64,000 nt of DNA from Treponema sp. UBA4692. GTDB taxonomy: Bacteria; Spirochaetota; Spirochaetia; Treponematales; Treponemataceae. How positions within the stretch are numbered: position 1 is the stretch's first letter; each line of letters starts with the position of its first letter. The translations under genes and the position numbers were made by a program. The stretch spans positions 34,132-98,131 of the forward strand of contig DHKO01000054.1 of the NCBI GenBank assembly GCA_002404895.1, read 5' to 3'. The notes under the pieces are model-generated. The model made no database searches. It had not been told where the DNA came from and was given only the letters and a program-made list of their open reading frames with translations. Shown here in pieces: positions 49,832 to 57,260 of this stretch.

Positions 49832-51151
49832 TTGGACGATGATTCTATAAAGCAGAAACGATTTTCGAAAGCTCCGCGTTTAAGCCGCTTACAATGCCCA
49901 GCTTTCCGCGGTTCCGGCTTCAACGCCTGCATTGCTCCACTCCGATTCTCTCCGTTCCGCAACGGCTTCGCCGCCGCTCCAATCTGGCGTAGCATTTTTT
50001 TCTTTTCAGCTATTTTTTCATTTTTTTTCGCATCTGCAAATTTCGCTTTTTCACAAAATGCGGTTTTCAAAAATCAAAAATCGAATTCAGAAAATCAAAT
50101 TCATCAAAATTCCAATCCGCAAAGTCAAAATCATAAAAATATTGAATTTCAAAATCAAAATGAAAATCTTTCCGATTTTGAATCAGATTCAGAAAAACTT
50201 TACGAAGATTTGTCATCATTATCATTGACCGAAAAAATCGACCCGGACGAGATTGAGCCTTTTTTCATCGATGAAGACGAGACAAAGCTGATTTTAAAAA
50301 TTTTCGACGGAAAATTCAGAACGATAAAGAAAGCCGGCGGAATTTCAGTTCCAGAAAATGAATACGCGCAAAATCAAATCAGAAAATTCATCGCGCAATA
50401 TCTCACAAAACGCGGAAGCGAAAACTTGGGCGGAATTCTCGAAAACGCCGAAAATTACCGCCTTTTCATCAGAAAAGAGCTTGCAAAACGAAAAATGCCG
50501 AAAGCGCTCGAATATCTGCCGGTTGTGGAAAGCGAATACAAAATCGGCGCGAAATCAAGAAGCGGCGCGCTTGGAATGTGGCAATTCATGGAAAATTCAA
50601 TCTCGCCGTTCATGAAAAAAAACGAATGGATTGACGAGCGGCTCGACCCGTGGATTTCAACAAAAGCGGCACTCTCAAAACTTCAGGACAATTACAAAAT
50701 GTTCAACGACTGGGCAATTGCGATTGCGGCATACAACTGCGGAGCCGGCGCAATGCGGAAAATTCTTGGCAGCGCGGAAGAAAAATCATTCTGGTTTGTC
50801 GCTGAGAAAGGACTTCTGCGCGATGAGAGCGTAAATTACATTCCAAAGTTGATAGCAATCACTGAAATCTCCGAGCATCCGGAACGCTACAATCTTTTCT
50901 TGCCGGAAATTTCAGAATACGCAGAACTTTACTACGACAATTTTGACTACGTTGAGATTCAAAATCAGACAGACTTGCGCGCGCTTTCTTTGGAACTGCG
51001 GCTTGATTTTGACGAATTAAAGCGGCTCAACAATTCGCTTGTTCAAAATAAAACTCCGCCGAAAAATTTTCTCGCCGGGAAAAAATACAAGCTCCGCCTT
51101 CCGTCAGGACTCGCCGAAACATTTTACGAAATCTTCGGGAAAGACTTCTAG
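49832..51151 (+). CDS. MltD-like lytic transglycosylase whose 5' end lies in a repeat
   Basis: About 439 aa. From ~residue 195 runs an SLT (goose-lysozyme-like) domain: LPVVESEYKIGAKSRSGALG with the catalytic Glu, MWQFMENS, and AAYNCGAGAMRKIL. The C-terminal ~55 residues (IQNQTDLRALSLELRLDFDE, AGKKYKLRLP) look like a LysM. It would cut peptidoglycan in the periplasm. The N-terminus is odd. There is no ATG; the first in-frame candidate is a TTG at 49832 without a Shine-Dalgarno sequence. Codons from ~49868 to 50000 are the dispersed element (FRGSGFNACIAPLRFSPFRN, then APIWRSI). Directly after it comes a signal-peptide core (FFFSAIFSFFFASANFAFSQ). Either the element replaced the original start, or translation begins at a rare codon. 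An Asn/Gln-rich linker (residues ~75-115) follows. Confidence 0.75.
   Translation: MDDDSIKQKRFSKAPRLSRLQCPAFRGSGFNACIAPLRFSPFRNGFAAAPIWRSIFFFSAIFSFFFASANFAFSQNAVFKNQKSNSENQIHQNSNPQSQNHKNIEFQNQNENLSDFESDSEKLYEDLSSLSLTEKIDPDEIEPFFIDEDETKLILKIFDGKFRTIKKAGGISVPENEYAQNQIRKFIAQYLTKRGSENLGGILENAENYRLFIRKELAKRKMPKALEYLPVVESEYKIGAKSRSGALGMWQFMENSISPFMKKNEWIDERLDPWISTKAALSKLQDNYKMFNDWAIAIAAYNCGAGAMRKILGSAEEKSFWFVAEKGLLRDESVNYIPKLIAITEISEHPERYNLFLPEISEYAELYYDNFDYVEIQNQTDLRALSLELRLDFDELKRLNNSLVQNKTPPKNFLAGKKYKLRLPSGLAETFYEIFGKDF
49868..50000 (-). repeat. TACGCC-type dispersed element, 133-bp copy inside a gene start
   Basis: The reverse complement of this stretch matches 45274-45390 with a 13-bp insertion. 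It is in frame with the MltD-like protein and supplies the residues just before its hydrophobic signal core. Confidence 0.88.
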
Positions 51152-51240
51152 AAATTTCGTTTGACTTCAAAAACTTTATTCGCTTGGATTCCCCTTCGCA
51201 TAGATTTTCATTCCATTCGCTTGAATTCATAATTCACAAT

Positions 51241-51345
51241 TCTGCATTTCTCTCTCCCCGCGTCCAGCTTTTCCACGTTTTTTTCCAGCCTTCCACTTCC
51301 CGTATCCCGTGTCCCTCTTCCCCACATTCCTCTTCATTTTCCCCA
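51241..51345 (+). other. Pyrimidine-rich tract before the OmpA-like gene
   Basis: Nearly all bases are C or T, broken by short phrases such as CCCGTATCCCGTGTCCC. There is no start codon in this tract; it may be part of a long leader of the OmpA-like gene. Confidence 0.6.
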
Positions 51346-51381
51346 AAAATCAGCCGAAACTTAAAAAGAGGAAGTGAGATT

Positions 51382-52728
51382 TTGAGAAGATTTTTTATTT
51401 CATCATTATTATTTTTTTCAGCATTTTCTTCATTTTCATTTGCAGAAAATCTCGCAGTCAGAAATATAATTTCATCAACAAGCAGAATTGACTGGACAAA
51501 ATCAGAATTTATATCTGATATTTATCTCGACACGCAAAAAGCTGAAATCGCGATTCCTTCAGGAAAAAAAACGGCGATGAGCGTTACCGAAAAGCAGATT
51601 CCCGCGCTCATAAAGGACCAGCTTCTTTCAATAAACGTAAGCTCTGACAAGCAGCTCGGAGACTTGGTCTTAGACGGAAGCATCACGCTCGAGCAAATCA
51701 CAGACTTGATTGACTCTGGGAAAAAATCCCCGGGAATTTTCACCGGCGGAACTTTGACGATGAAAACTGTCCATACGCTGAACCTGAAAGAAATCTCGGC
51801 GTTTTTGATAAAGCATCATTTTCCGTATAAAAATCCGAAGCCGATTGAAACTGTCGCCTCGCGCGCCTACACAGGAATTATCATCGACGCAAGAGGAAAG
51901 CTTCAAGTCCACGGAGAATTTGTTGAAGACAAGACAGAGCCAAGCTTTTTCCCGAAAATCTGGGACAAGGAGATGAATCTGATTTACGAGCGGAATATGG
52001 CAGAGCCTGAAAATGTCGAAAAAAACGGACTTGTGCGCTACGACTGGCGCGACGACGAGTCATTTTATCAGGACAGAATCGGACGCGACCCGCTAAGAAT
52101 TCAGGCAAGGGAAGTTTACGGAGAAATCAGAACCGACCCGGTAATCTCAAGGGAAGACGCGCTTAAAATTCTCACAGTTCCAGAAAACCTTGAGCTTCTG
52201 CGCCAAGGGAAAGTCGTGATTCTCCTTGACCGCGAAAATCTCCAGAAAACTGTTACAGTTCCTGAAAAAACAGCCGAATATTACGCGATTCTCCGGGAAA
52301 TCAAGCAGTACGCGCTTACAAAGGACGATGTTCCGATTATCCACGACTCTGAAAACGGAATCCAGCTTTTGTACGATTTGAAATTTGTCGCAGACCAGGC
52401 GGTTCTTCTTGAGTCTGAAATTCCGAAAGTCCACAATCTTGCTGAAATCTTAAAGAAAATAAATGAGAATGACGCGTTCACAATTCTTGTTGAAGGCCAC
52501 ACAGCCGACGTGAACAAGCCGGCAGGCCAGATGCGCCTTTCAATCGAGAGGTCGCAGGCGATAATCGACGAGCTTGTAAAAGCCGGTCTTCCGCGCGGAA
52601 TTTTCAGCTACAAAGGATACGGCGGAACTCAGCCTGTCGCAACAAACGCAACGCCGGAAGGCAGAGCCTTGAACAGGCGCGTAATCATAACAGCGCGGCC
52701 GAAAGCGACTTACATTCAGCGTTATTAG
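51382..52728 (+). CDS. Exported OmpA-family protein
   Basis: A 448-aa protein starting at a TTG (51382) with GAGGAAG about nine bases upstream; there is no in-frame ATG near. A signal peptide (RRFFISSLLFFSAFSSFSFA) is followed by a ~300-residue N-terminal domain that I do not recognise (many Asp/Lys, several DPV/RDPLRI loops). The C-terminal ~110 residues are an OmpA-like peptidoglycan-binding domain: ILVEGHTADVNKPAGQMRLS, ERSQAIIDELVKAGL and GTQPVATNATPEGRALNRRV. The key Asp and Arg contacts are kept. The protein should link the outer membrane or periplasm to the cell wall. It comes ~230 bp after the MltD-like gene and 84 bp before the beta-barrel gene, all in one direction. Confidence 0.85.
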   Translation: MRRFFISSLLFFSAFSSFSFAENLAVRNIISSTSRIDWTKSEFISDIYLDTQKAEIAIPSGKKTAMSVTEKQIPALIKDQLLSINVSSDKQLGDLVLDGSITLEQITDLIDSGKKSPGIFTGGTLTMKTVHTLNLKEISAFLIKHHFPYKNPKPIETVASRAYTGIIIDARGKLQVHGEFVEDKTEPSFFPKIWDKEMNLIYERNMAEPENVEKNGLVRYDWRDDESFYQDRIGRDPLRIQAREVYGEIRTDPVISREDALKILTVPENLELLRQGKVVILLDRENLQKTVTVPEKTAEYYAILREIKQYALTKDDVPIIHDSENGIQLLYDLKFVADQAVLLESEIPKVHNLAEILKKINENDAFTILVEGHTADVNKPAGQMRLSIERSQAIIDELVKAGLPRGIFSYKGYGGTQPVATNATPEGRALNRRVIITARPKATYIQRY

Positions 52729-52812
52729 CTGGCAGCCAACAGCTGACAACGATTAAAGCAAAAATCAAAATCAGGAAAATTTAGGAACTTCAAGACCAAA
52801 ACGGAGAACAAT

Positions 52813-54009
52813 ATGAAAAAAATCACTGCAATTTTAACGTTGACGCTGCTTTTTTCTTCGATTTACGCTGAAACGGCTTTCACAGGAAAAACAGGAATCG
52901 CGGCAAAATTTGTGAATCAGAAATCGAGAAGTTTTGATCCGTCAATGAATCTCGACGGATTTTTTGCAGGCCAGATGAATTTCGGAACAAATTTTCTTGT
53001 GCGCGGAGAATTTTCAGTGCAGACCGGCGACATCTACGACGATTTTTTTTCAGAGACCGAATCGATTTTCCGTTTTGACGAGCTTTCCGCAACCTACATT
53101 ATGCCTTTTTACGGCGTAACGCATTTTTTCAGTCTTTTTCTTGGAACTTTCGAGCCGATTGGAAACCAGTCGTTCTTGCAGCACAATCTCGGAGTTGAAA
53201 GCTTCTCCTCGCCTCTCACGGAAAATTATCTGAATCTGAACAGCTGCAATGTCTACGATTTTTACGGATACGGCGGAGCTTACTCATTCAGATTCAACTC
53301 GCTCCCGGTTTCAAGCGGAATCTTGATTTACAAGAACAACAAAAATGAAGACGAGGCTTCGCAGCTCAACGGAGACTTAAGGCTTGGAACTGCGTTCAAA
53401 TATCTAACGTCCGACTGCACGATTGGAATCAGCGCGCCAATGAACACGGTCAACGCGCAGGGCGAAGATGTCGTCCTTTTGATTGACACGCTTTATCTTC
53501 ACGCTGGAATCGACGCTTTGATTGGCGCAAGAGACGGTTCAGGACTTTTTTTGCAGGCAGGATTTGAAAATCTTCCAATCCGCTCACCGAATCAGGAAAG
53601 CAAAATCAGCGTGCGGGACTTTTATTTTCTTTTTGAGCCGAGAATTTTCGTTGAGCCGTGCTGGTTTTATTTTTCGTTCTACAATATTCCTGAAGAAAAA
53701 TGCAAGAAAACAGTTCTCCTCGACGATATGCTTGGATTCAATATGACTTTTATCTCGAACAAATTCTCGTTCAAGAATCTGAGCATGAAAGCCGGACTTC
53801 ACTACACGTTCAGTTTTGAAGACAAAGATATGAAAGACTTTGGAGATGACGATTTTATGGATTCGAGCAACATAAAAATTTCGCCGTTTGCAAAAATCGA
53901 CTGCATGAAAGGCGAGCTGAACTTGCTTTTGCAGTTCAATGTGACGAAATTCGCCGACTCAAAGCCTGAATCTCTAAAATTCACCGCAGGATACAAACGC
54001 ACGCTTTAA
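52813..54009 (+). CDS. Outer-membrane beta-barrel-like protein
   Basis: A 398-aa protein. The signal peptide ends SSIYA|ETAF. The mature chain alternates hydrophobic and polar residues in many short strands (FLVRGEFSVQTGD, ATYIMPFYGVTHFFSLFLG, LHAGIDALIGARDGSGLFLQ, MKAGLHYTFSFED, ELNLLLQFNVTKF) with Gly and aromatic residues at strand ends. It ends TAGYKRTL, without the classical terminal Phe. These features fit a beta-barrel; I do not recognise the family. GGAG lies eight bases before the ATG. It is probably co-transcribed with the OmpA-like gene upstream. After it come two dispersed repeats and a terminator. Confidence 0.78.
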   Translation: MKKITAILTLTLLFSSIYAETAFTGKTGIAAKFVNQKSRSFDPSMNLDGFFAGQMNFGTNFLVRGEFSVQTGDIYDDFFSETESIFRFDELSATYIMPFYGVTHFFSLFLGTFEPIGNQSFLQHNLGVESFSSPLTENYLNLNSCNVYDFYGYGGAYSFRFNSLPVSSGILIYKNNKNEDEASQLNGDLRLGTAFKYLTSDCTIGISAPMNTVNAQGEDVVLLIDTLYLHAGIDALIGARDGSGLFLQAGFENLPIRSPNQESKISVRDFYFLFEPRIFVEPCWFYFSFYNIPEEKCKKTVLLDDMLGFNMTFISNKFSFKNLSMKAGLHYTFSFEDKDMKDFGDDDFMDSSNIKISPFAKIDCMKGELNLLLQFNVTKFADSKPESLKFTAGYKRTL

Positions 54010-54042
54010 TTAAAACAGCAGCGTCATTCTAATAAAAAAGAT

Positions 54043-54111
54043 GTCATTCCGAACTTGTTTCGGAATCTATAAACCAAACCGAATACGAAATGTGTTTGAG
54101 TTCAACATGAC
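54043..54111 (+). repeat. GTCATTCCGAAC element, copy A
   Basis: Begins GTCATTCCGAACTTGTTTCG and ends AGTTCAACATGAC. The ends are imperfect inverted repeats (11 of 13), and an internal stem TTCCGAA/TTCGGAA is present. Length 69 bp. Confidence 0.85.
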
Positions 54112-54134
54112 ACTCCTTGAAAAACAACAATATC

Positions 54135-54211
54135 GTCATTCCGAACTTGTTTCGGAATCTATAACAAAAATTGAAATATGCAGAAAAGATGCTGAATCAA
54201 AATTCAGTATG
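54135..54211 (+). repeat. GTCATTCCGAAC element, copy B
   Basis: The first 30 bp are identical to copy A, 92 bp away; it ends ATTCAGTATGA. The right end is less well kept. Confidence 0.82.
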
Positions 54212-54226
54212 AAAAAATCTGCAAAA

Positions 54227-54266
54227 AAAAGCGGCTTTTAGCTAATTTTCGCTAAAAGCCGCTTTT
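54227..54266. terminator. Bidirectional intrinsic terminator
   Basis: AAAAGCGGCTTTTAGC (54227-54242) pairs perfectly with GCTAAAAGCCGCTTTT (54251-54266). It ends the transcripts of the beta-barrel gene and of dapL. Confidence 0.9.
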
Positions 54267-54292
54267 CTTGTTTTCAGTCAAAATCTAAAAAA

Positions 54293-55516
54293 CTACAGAA
54301 CCAGTTTTGAAAGACGCTTGCATGCTTCCTCAATGTCCGCGCGGTGACCAAACGAGCTGAATCTTATGAAGCTTTCGCCAGAAGGTCCGAATCCAGAGCC
54401 TGGTGTTGTAACAACGTGGCATTCGTCAAGAATCTTGTCAAAAACGTCCCAGCTTTTCTTGCCCGGAAATTTCGCCCAGACATAAGGCCCGTTTCCAGTG
54501 AAAAATGCCTGAACGCCAGCTTTCTTGAAATTCTCGCCGTCCAAGGTTGACTTTATAATCTTTCCGTTTTCAAGATAGTAATCAACCTGCTCAGTCATAT
54601 CTTTTAAGCCCTGCTCGTCAAGAGCCGCAATTCCGCCAGCCTGAGCGATGTTTGAAGCTCCGTTGAAAAGAGTTGTCATAACGCGGTTCCAGTCGCGGTT
54701 CACGCTTGAGCCGTCAGCAAATTTCAGCTCGTTCGGAACAACAGACCAGCCCAAGCGAACGCCTGTGAAACCAGCAGGCTTTGAAAATGAATTCACTTCA
54801 ATCGCGCAAGTCCTAGCTCCAGGAATCTCGTAAATCGTCTTTGGAAGATTCTCGTCGCGGATAAACGCAAAATATGCCGCGTCATAAATGATGATGCAGC
54901 CGTTTTTGTTCGCGAAATCAACAAGCTTTGAAAGCTGCTCTTTTGTCGCGGTCGCGCCTGTCGGATTGTTAGGCGAGCAAATGTAAATCAAAGTGTTTTT
55001 TTCGATTTTGGAAAGCTCCGGGAAAAAGTCGTTTTCCTCAGTGCAAGGAAGATAAGTGATTCCCTCGTAGCCGTTTCCGTTGTTTTTTCCAGCCGCATGG
55101 ACAATCACGCTTCCGTCAACATAAACAGGATAAGCCGGGTCTTGAACCGCGATTTTCACCTTGTCTCCGAACAAAGTCTGAATTCTCGCAATGTCGCATT
55201 TTGCACCGTCAGAAATGAAAACCTCGCTTGAATCCGCCATTCCTTTATAGAAAACTTCTGCAATCCTCGCGCGAAGAGCTGTGTTTCCCTGCTCGTCTCC
55301 GTAGCCAGAATATCCTTCCGCAGTCGCAAGGCCAAGCGCGTAATCAGACATAGCCTTTGCAATGTGCTTAGAAAGCGGCTCAGTCGTGTTTCCGATTCCA
55401 AGAGAAATAATTTTTGCCTCCGGGTGAGAAGCAGCATATTCACGCCGCCGGCGGGCAACCTCAGGAAAAAGATAGCCCGCAGTCAAATTTGAAAAACCTG
55501 TGTTTCTTTCTATCAT
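54293..55516 (-). CDS. dapL: LL-diaminopimelate aminotransferase
   Basis: A 407-aa aminotransferase of the DapL class, which makes LL-diaminopimelate from tetrahydrodipicolinate in one step and thereby supplies lysine and cell-wall precursors. Diagnostic stretches are GYLFPEVARRRREYA, ISLGIGNTTEPL, GYSGYGDEQGNTALRARIAE, SDGAKCDIARIQTLFG, CSPNNPTGA and the PLP lysine in VNSFSKPAGFTGVRLGW. The length is normal. The DapL route occurs in spirochetes, chlamydiae and plants. The gene is alone on its strand between the terminator at 54227 and the 40-bp repeat array. Confidence 0.94.
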   Translation of the reverse strand: MIERNTGFSNLTAGYLFPEVARRRREYAASHPEAKIISLGIGNTTEPLSKHIAKAMSDYALGLATAEGYSGYGDEQGNTALRARIAEVFYKGMADSSEVFISDGAKCDIARIQTLFGDKVKIAVQDPAYPVYVDGSVIVHAAGKNNGNGYEGITYLPCTEENDFFPELSKIEKNTLIYICSPNNPTGATATKEQLSKLVDFANKNGCIIIYDAAYFAFIRDENLPKTIYEIPGARTCAIEVNSFSKPAGFTGVRLGWSVVPNELKFADGSSVNRDWNRVMTTLFNGASNIAQAGGIAALDEQGLKDMTEQVDYYLENGKIIKSTLDGENFKKAGVQAFFTGNGPYVWAKFPGKKSWDVFDKILDECHVVTTPGSGFGPSGESFIRFSSFGHRADIEEACKRLSKLVL

Positions 55517-55653
55517 AACAAGAATATTCTAATGAAATTTCTGAAGTTAGGAAATAGAAACGGAAATTTTGAAACGCTGGAGAACTTTCGAACACGCGAG
55601 CGCAAAAAAACAGGAGGAACAAACTTTGCTTGGAATGTTAAATCGCTTCGATA

Positions 55654-55773
55654 ATGTTGCTCAACTACTCGAATTTCTGCCATGCGGCTCTAAATGCTGC
55701 TCAACTACTCGCTTTGCTTCCAGGCACTTCTAGCCGCTGCTTCTCTACTCGCCTTGCTTCCAGGCACTTAGAA
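55654..55773. repeat. Three 40-bp units repeating a gene's 3' end
   Basis: Units 55654-55693, 55694-55733 and 55734-55773. On the minus strand they contain, in gene order, LSAWKQGE-stop (the end of the VanY-type gene), RSAWKQSE-stop and RAAWQKFE-stop. The DNA shared by all is around CTACTCG. Confidence 0.82.
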
Positions 55774-56605
55774 ATTCCATCATAAACTGCTGAACATCGC
55801 TGAACCATTTTTTCTGGAATTCGCAGGCTTCAACGCCGATGTAGCGGAAATGCCAGCTTTCCCAGCGGTAGCCTGTAACATCTTCATATCCGTGAGGAAA
55901 GCTAAGGCTCCAGCCGTATTTTGCGGCGTTTTTGTAGACCCACTGCCCCGGCACAGTTTCGGCGAACGCGTCATCAACAGGCGCAAAGTCAATCGCCATG
56001 CCAAGCTGATGCTGGCTTGTTCCCTCGCGCGCGCTTTCGCGTTCAGCTTCCTCAAGCCCGTCAACTTTTACCCAGTAGGCAAAAAGATTTTTCTGATATT
56101 CATACGAGCGGTAGCTTGAGCTTACAGTAAGCGTCACCCCGTCGTTTTTTGCCGCCTGCGCAAGCGTTTTCAAAGCCTCATAGCTTTCCGGCCGCAAGCT
56201 GAGCGTGTTTTTATTGATTGCGAACAAGCTGTTTTTTTCAAGATGAATAAGATTTTTCGGCTCGTAATCCGCGCCGACATTGTGCGTCTTGTCAATCAAA
56301 TAAAACGGGCTTAAATCTTCGCTTGAAAAATTTTTCTCGCTTTCAAGAACGCGGTGCAAATCAGCAAGAAATTCCTCAGGATTTCCGTTTGGAATCGCGT
56401 CCTTGCATTTTTGGCTCATAGAAGAAAGAACTTTTCCAAGCTTTTCGATTTCAGGATTTTCGTCTGGAATCTCGCTTTTTTTTGAAATATTTTGAGAATC
56501 TGAAAATTTTTGAGAAGTTTGGGCAAAAGCCCTTTTTGAAGATTTTTCATTGCAGGAAGAAAAAATCAGGAAAGAAGCCGAAATAAAAACTAAAATCTTT
56601 TTCAT
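55745..56605 (-). CDS. VanY-type D-alanyl-D-alanine carboxypeptidase lipoprotein
   Basis: A 286-aa protein. The start at 56605 opens a lipoprotein signal (MKKILVFISASFLIFSSC, Cys 18); a longer frame to 56662 runs through a perfect hairpin and is not used. A Ser/Lys-rich linker and a helical segment (~35-110) precede the M15B domain. Its zinc motifs are complete: SSSYRSYEYQ, SQHQLGMAIDFAPV and RWESWHFRYIG. It should trim the terminal D-Ala of peptidoglycan stem peptides at the cell envelope. GGAG lies 11 bases before the ATG, with a hairpin (56630-56646) just upstream in the leader. The last eight codons fall in a 40-bp repeat that continues past the stop. Confidence 0.88.
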   Translation of the reverse strand: MKKILVFISASFLIFSSCNEKSSKRAFAQTSQKFSDSQNISKKSEIPDENPEIEKLGKVLSSMSQKCKDAIPNGNPEEFLADLHRVLESEKNFSSEDLSPFYLIDKTHNVGADYEPKNLIHLEKNSLFAINKNTLSLRPESYEALKTLAQAAKNDGVTLTVSSSYRSYEYQKNLFAYWVKVDGLEEAERESAREGTSQHQLGMAIDFAPVDDAFAETVPGQWVYKNAAKYGWSLSFPHGYEDVTGYRWESWHFRYIGVEACEFQKKWFSDVQQFMMEFLSAWKQGE

Positions 56606-56656
56606 AATTTTAAAATCTCCAGTTTTTTTGCCGTCAGGAGGACGGCGCAAAGCATA

Positions 56657-56690
56657 AGCCACAAAAATCCACGGATGGATTTTTGTGGCT
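56657..56690. repeat. Perfect 15-bp hairpin, loop CGGA (TCCG on the other strand)
   Basis: AGCCACAAAAATCCA (56657-56671), CGGA, TGGATTTTTGTGGCT (56676-56690). It is followed by AGCGTTAGGGATAGAAG. Confidence 0.92.
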
Positions 56691-56852
56691 AGCGTTAGGG
56701 ATAGAAGTGCCGCCGAAGGCGTTCTGAAAAAAACGCGCTGACATTCAGCATTTGAAAAACTTTTCTTTCAAAAACTTGCCTGTGCAAAACATTTTTAAAG
56801 CAACATTTTTATTTTTTCAGAATGAAGCGGCAGCGGAAGCACGGATAGCCCG

Positions 56853-56892
56853 GCGGTTTGCTTTGCCTGCTTTTCTGCCTGCGGCAAACCGC
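56853..56892. repeat. G/C-rich hairpin after the STAS gene
   Basis: GCGGTTTGC (56853-56861) pairs with GCAAACCGC (56884-56892). No T-run follows on the minus strand, so it looks like repeat DNA, not a terminator. Confidence 0.6.
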
Positions 56893-56916
56893 AACGCCCG
56901 AATAAGTAAACAAAAA

Positions 56917-57243
56917 TCAGACCATCTCGGTTACGGAGTGGATAAAGTTGAAAATGCTGTAAAAGCCGGTGTCTTCGAGAGCCTGGCGGACGGCGGGCGA
57001 AGGATTCATCAGATAGAGCTTGTAGCCGTATTCCTCGCCGTCGTTGAAGCACGACATTATGATTCCGACTCCGACAGAATCGATTTCCTCAACGCCGGAC
57101 AAGTCGAAAACAAGATTCGAGTGCTGGATTTCCTCGTAGACTTTTTCCTGAAATTCCGAGCAAGTGTATGTTGAAAGCACGCCCGACAAGTCATAAAGAA
57201 CGTAGTTCGCACCGTTTTTTTCTGTAATTTGAAGCTGCTCCAT
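56917..57243 (-). CDS. STAS-domain anti-sigma factor antagonist
   Basis: A 108-aa single STAS domain of the SpoIIAA/RsbV type. The key region is NLVFDLSGVEEIDSVGVGII, with Ser-57 or nearby (IDSVG) as the probable phosphorylation site. In the known system a kinase phosphorylates this Ser and a PP2C phosphatase removes the phosphate; the free form then binds the anti-sigma kinase. It lies 17 bp downstream of two SpoIIE-type phosphatases. No RsbW-type kinase or sigma factor gene is in this window. GAGGTG precedes the ATG. Confidence 0.9.
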   Translation of the reverse strand: MEQLQITEKNGANYVLYDLSGVLSTYTCSEFQEKVYEEIQHSNLVFDLSGVEEIDSVGVGIIMSCFNDGEEYGYKLYLMNPSPAVRQALEDTGFYSIFNFIHSVTEMV

Positions 57244-57260
57244 TTTTCACCTCGATTTTG

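Larger units (their letters stand above)
56606..56916. other. Spacer with hairpins and a G/C-rich repeat
   Basis: It contains GCCGTC/GACGGC (56630-56646) in the leader of the VanY-type gene, the TCCG-loop hairpin at 56657-56690 and the stem GCGGTTTGC/GCAAACCGC (56853-56892). The phrase GGGCTATCCGTGCTTCCGCT on the minus strand resembles part of the element at 20722-20850. Confidence 0.7.

Noticed and set aside
49816..50070. 84-codon minus-strand frame opposite the MltD-like gene start
   Set aside because: It is the other strand of the same element; no ribosome binding site.
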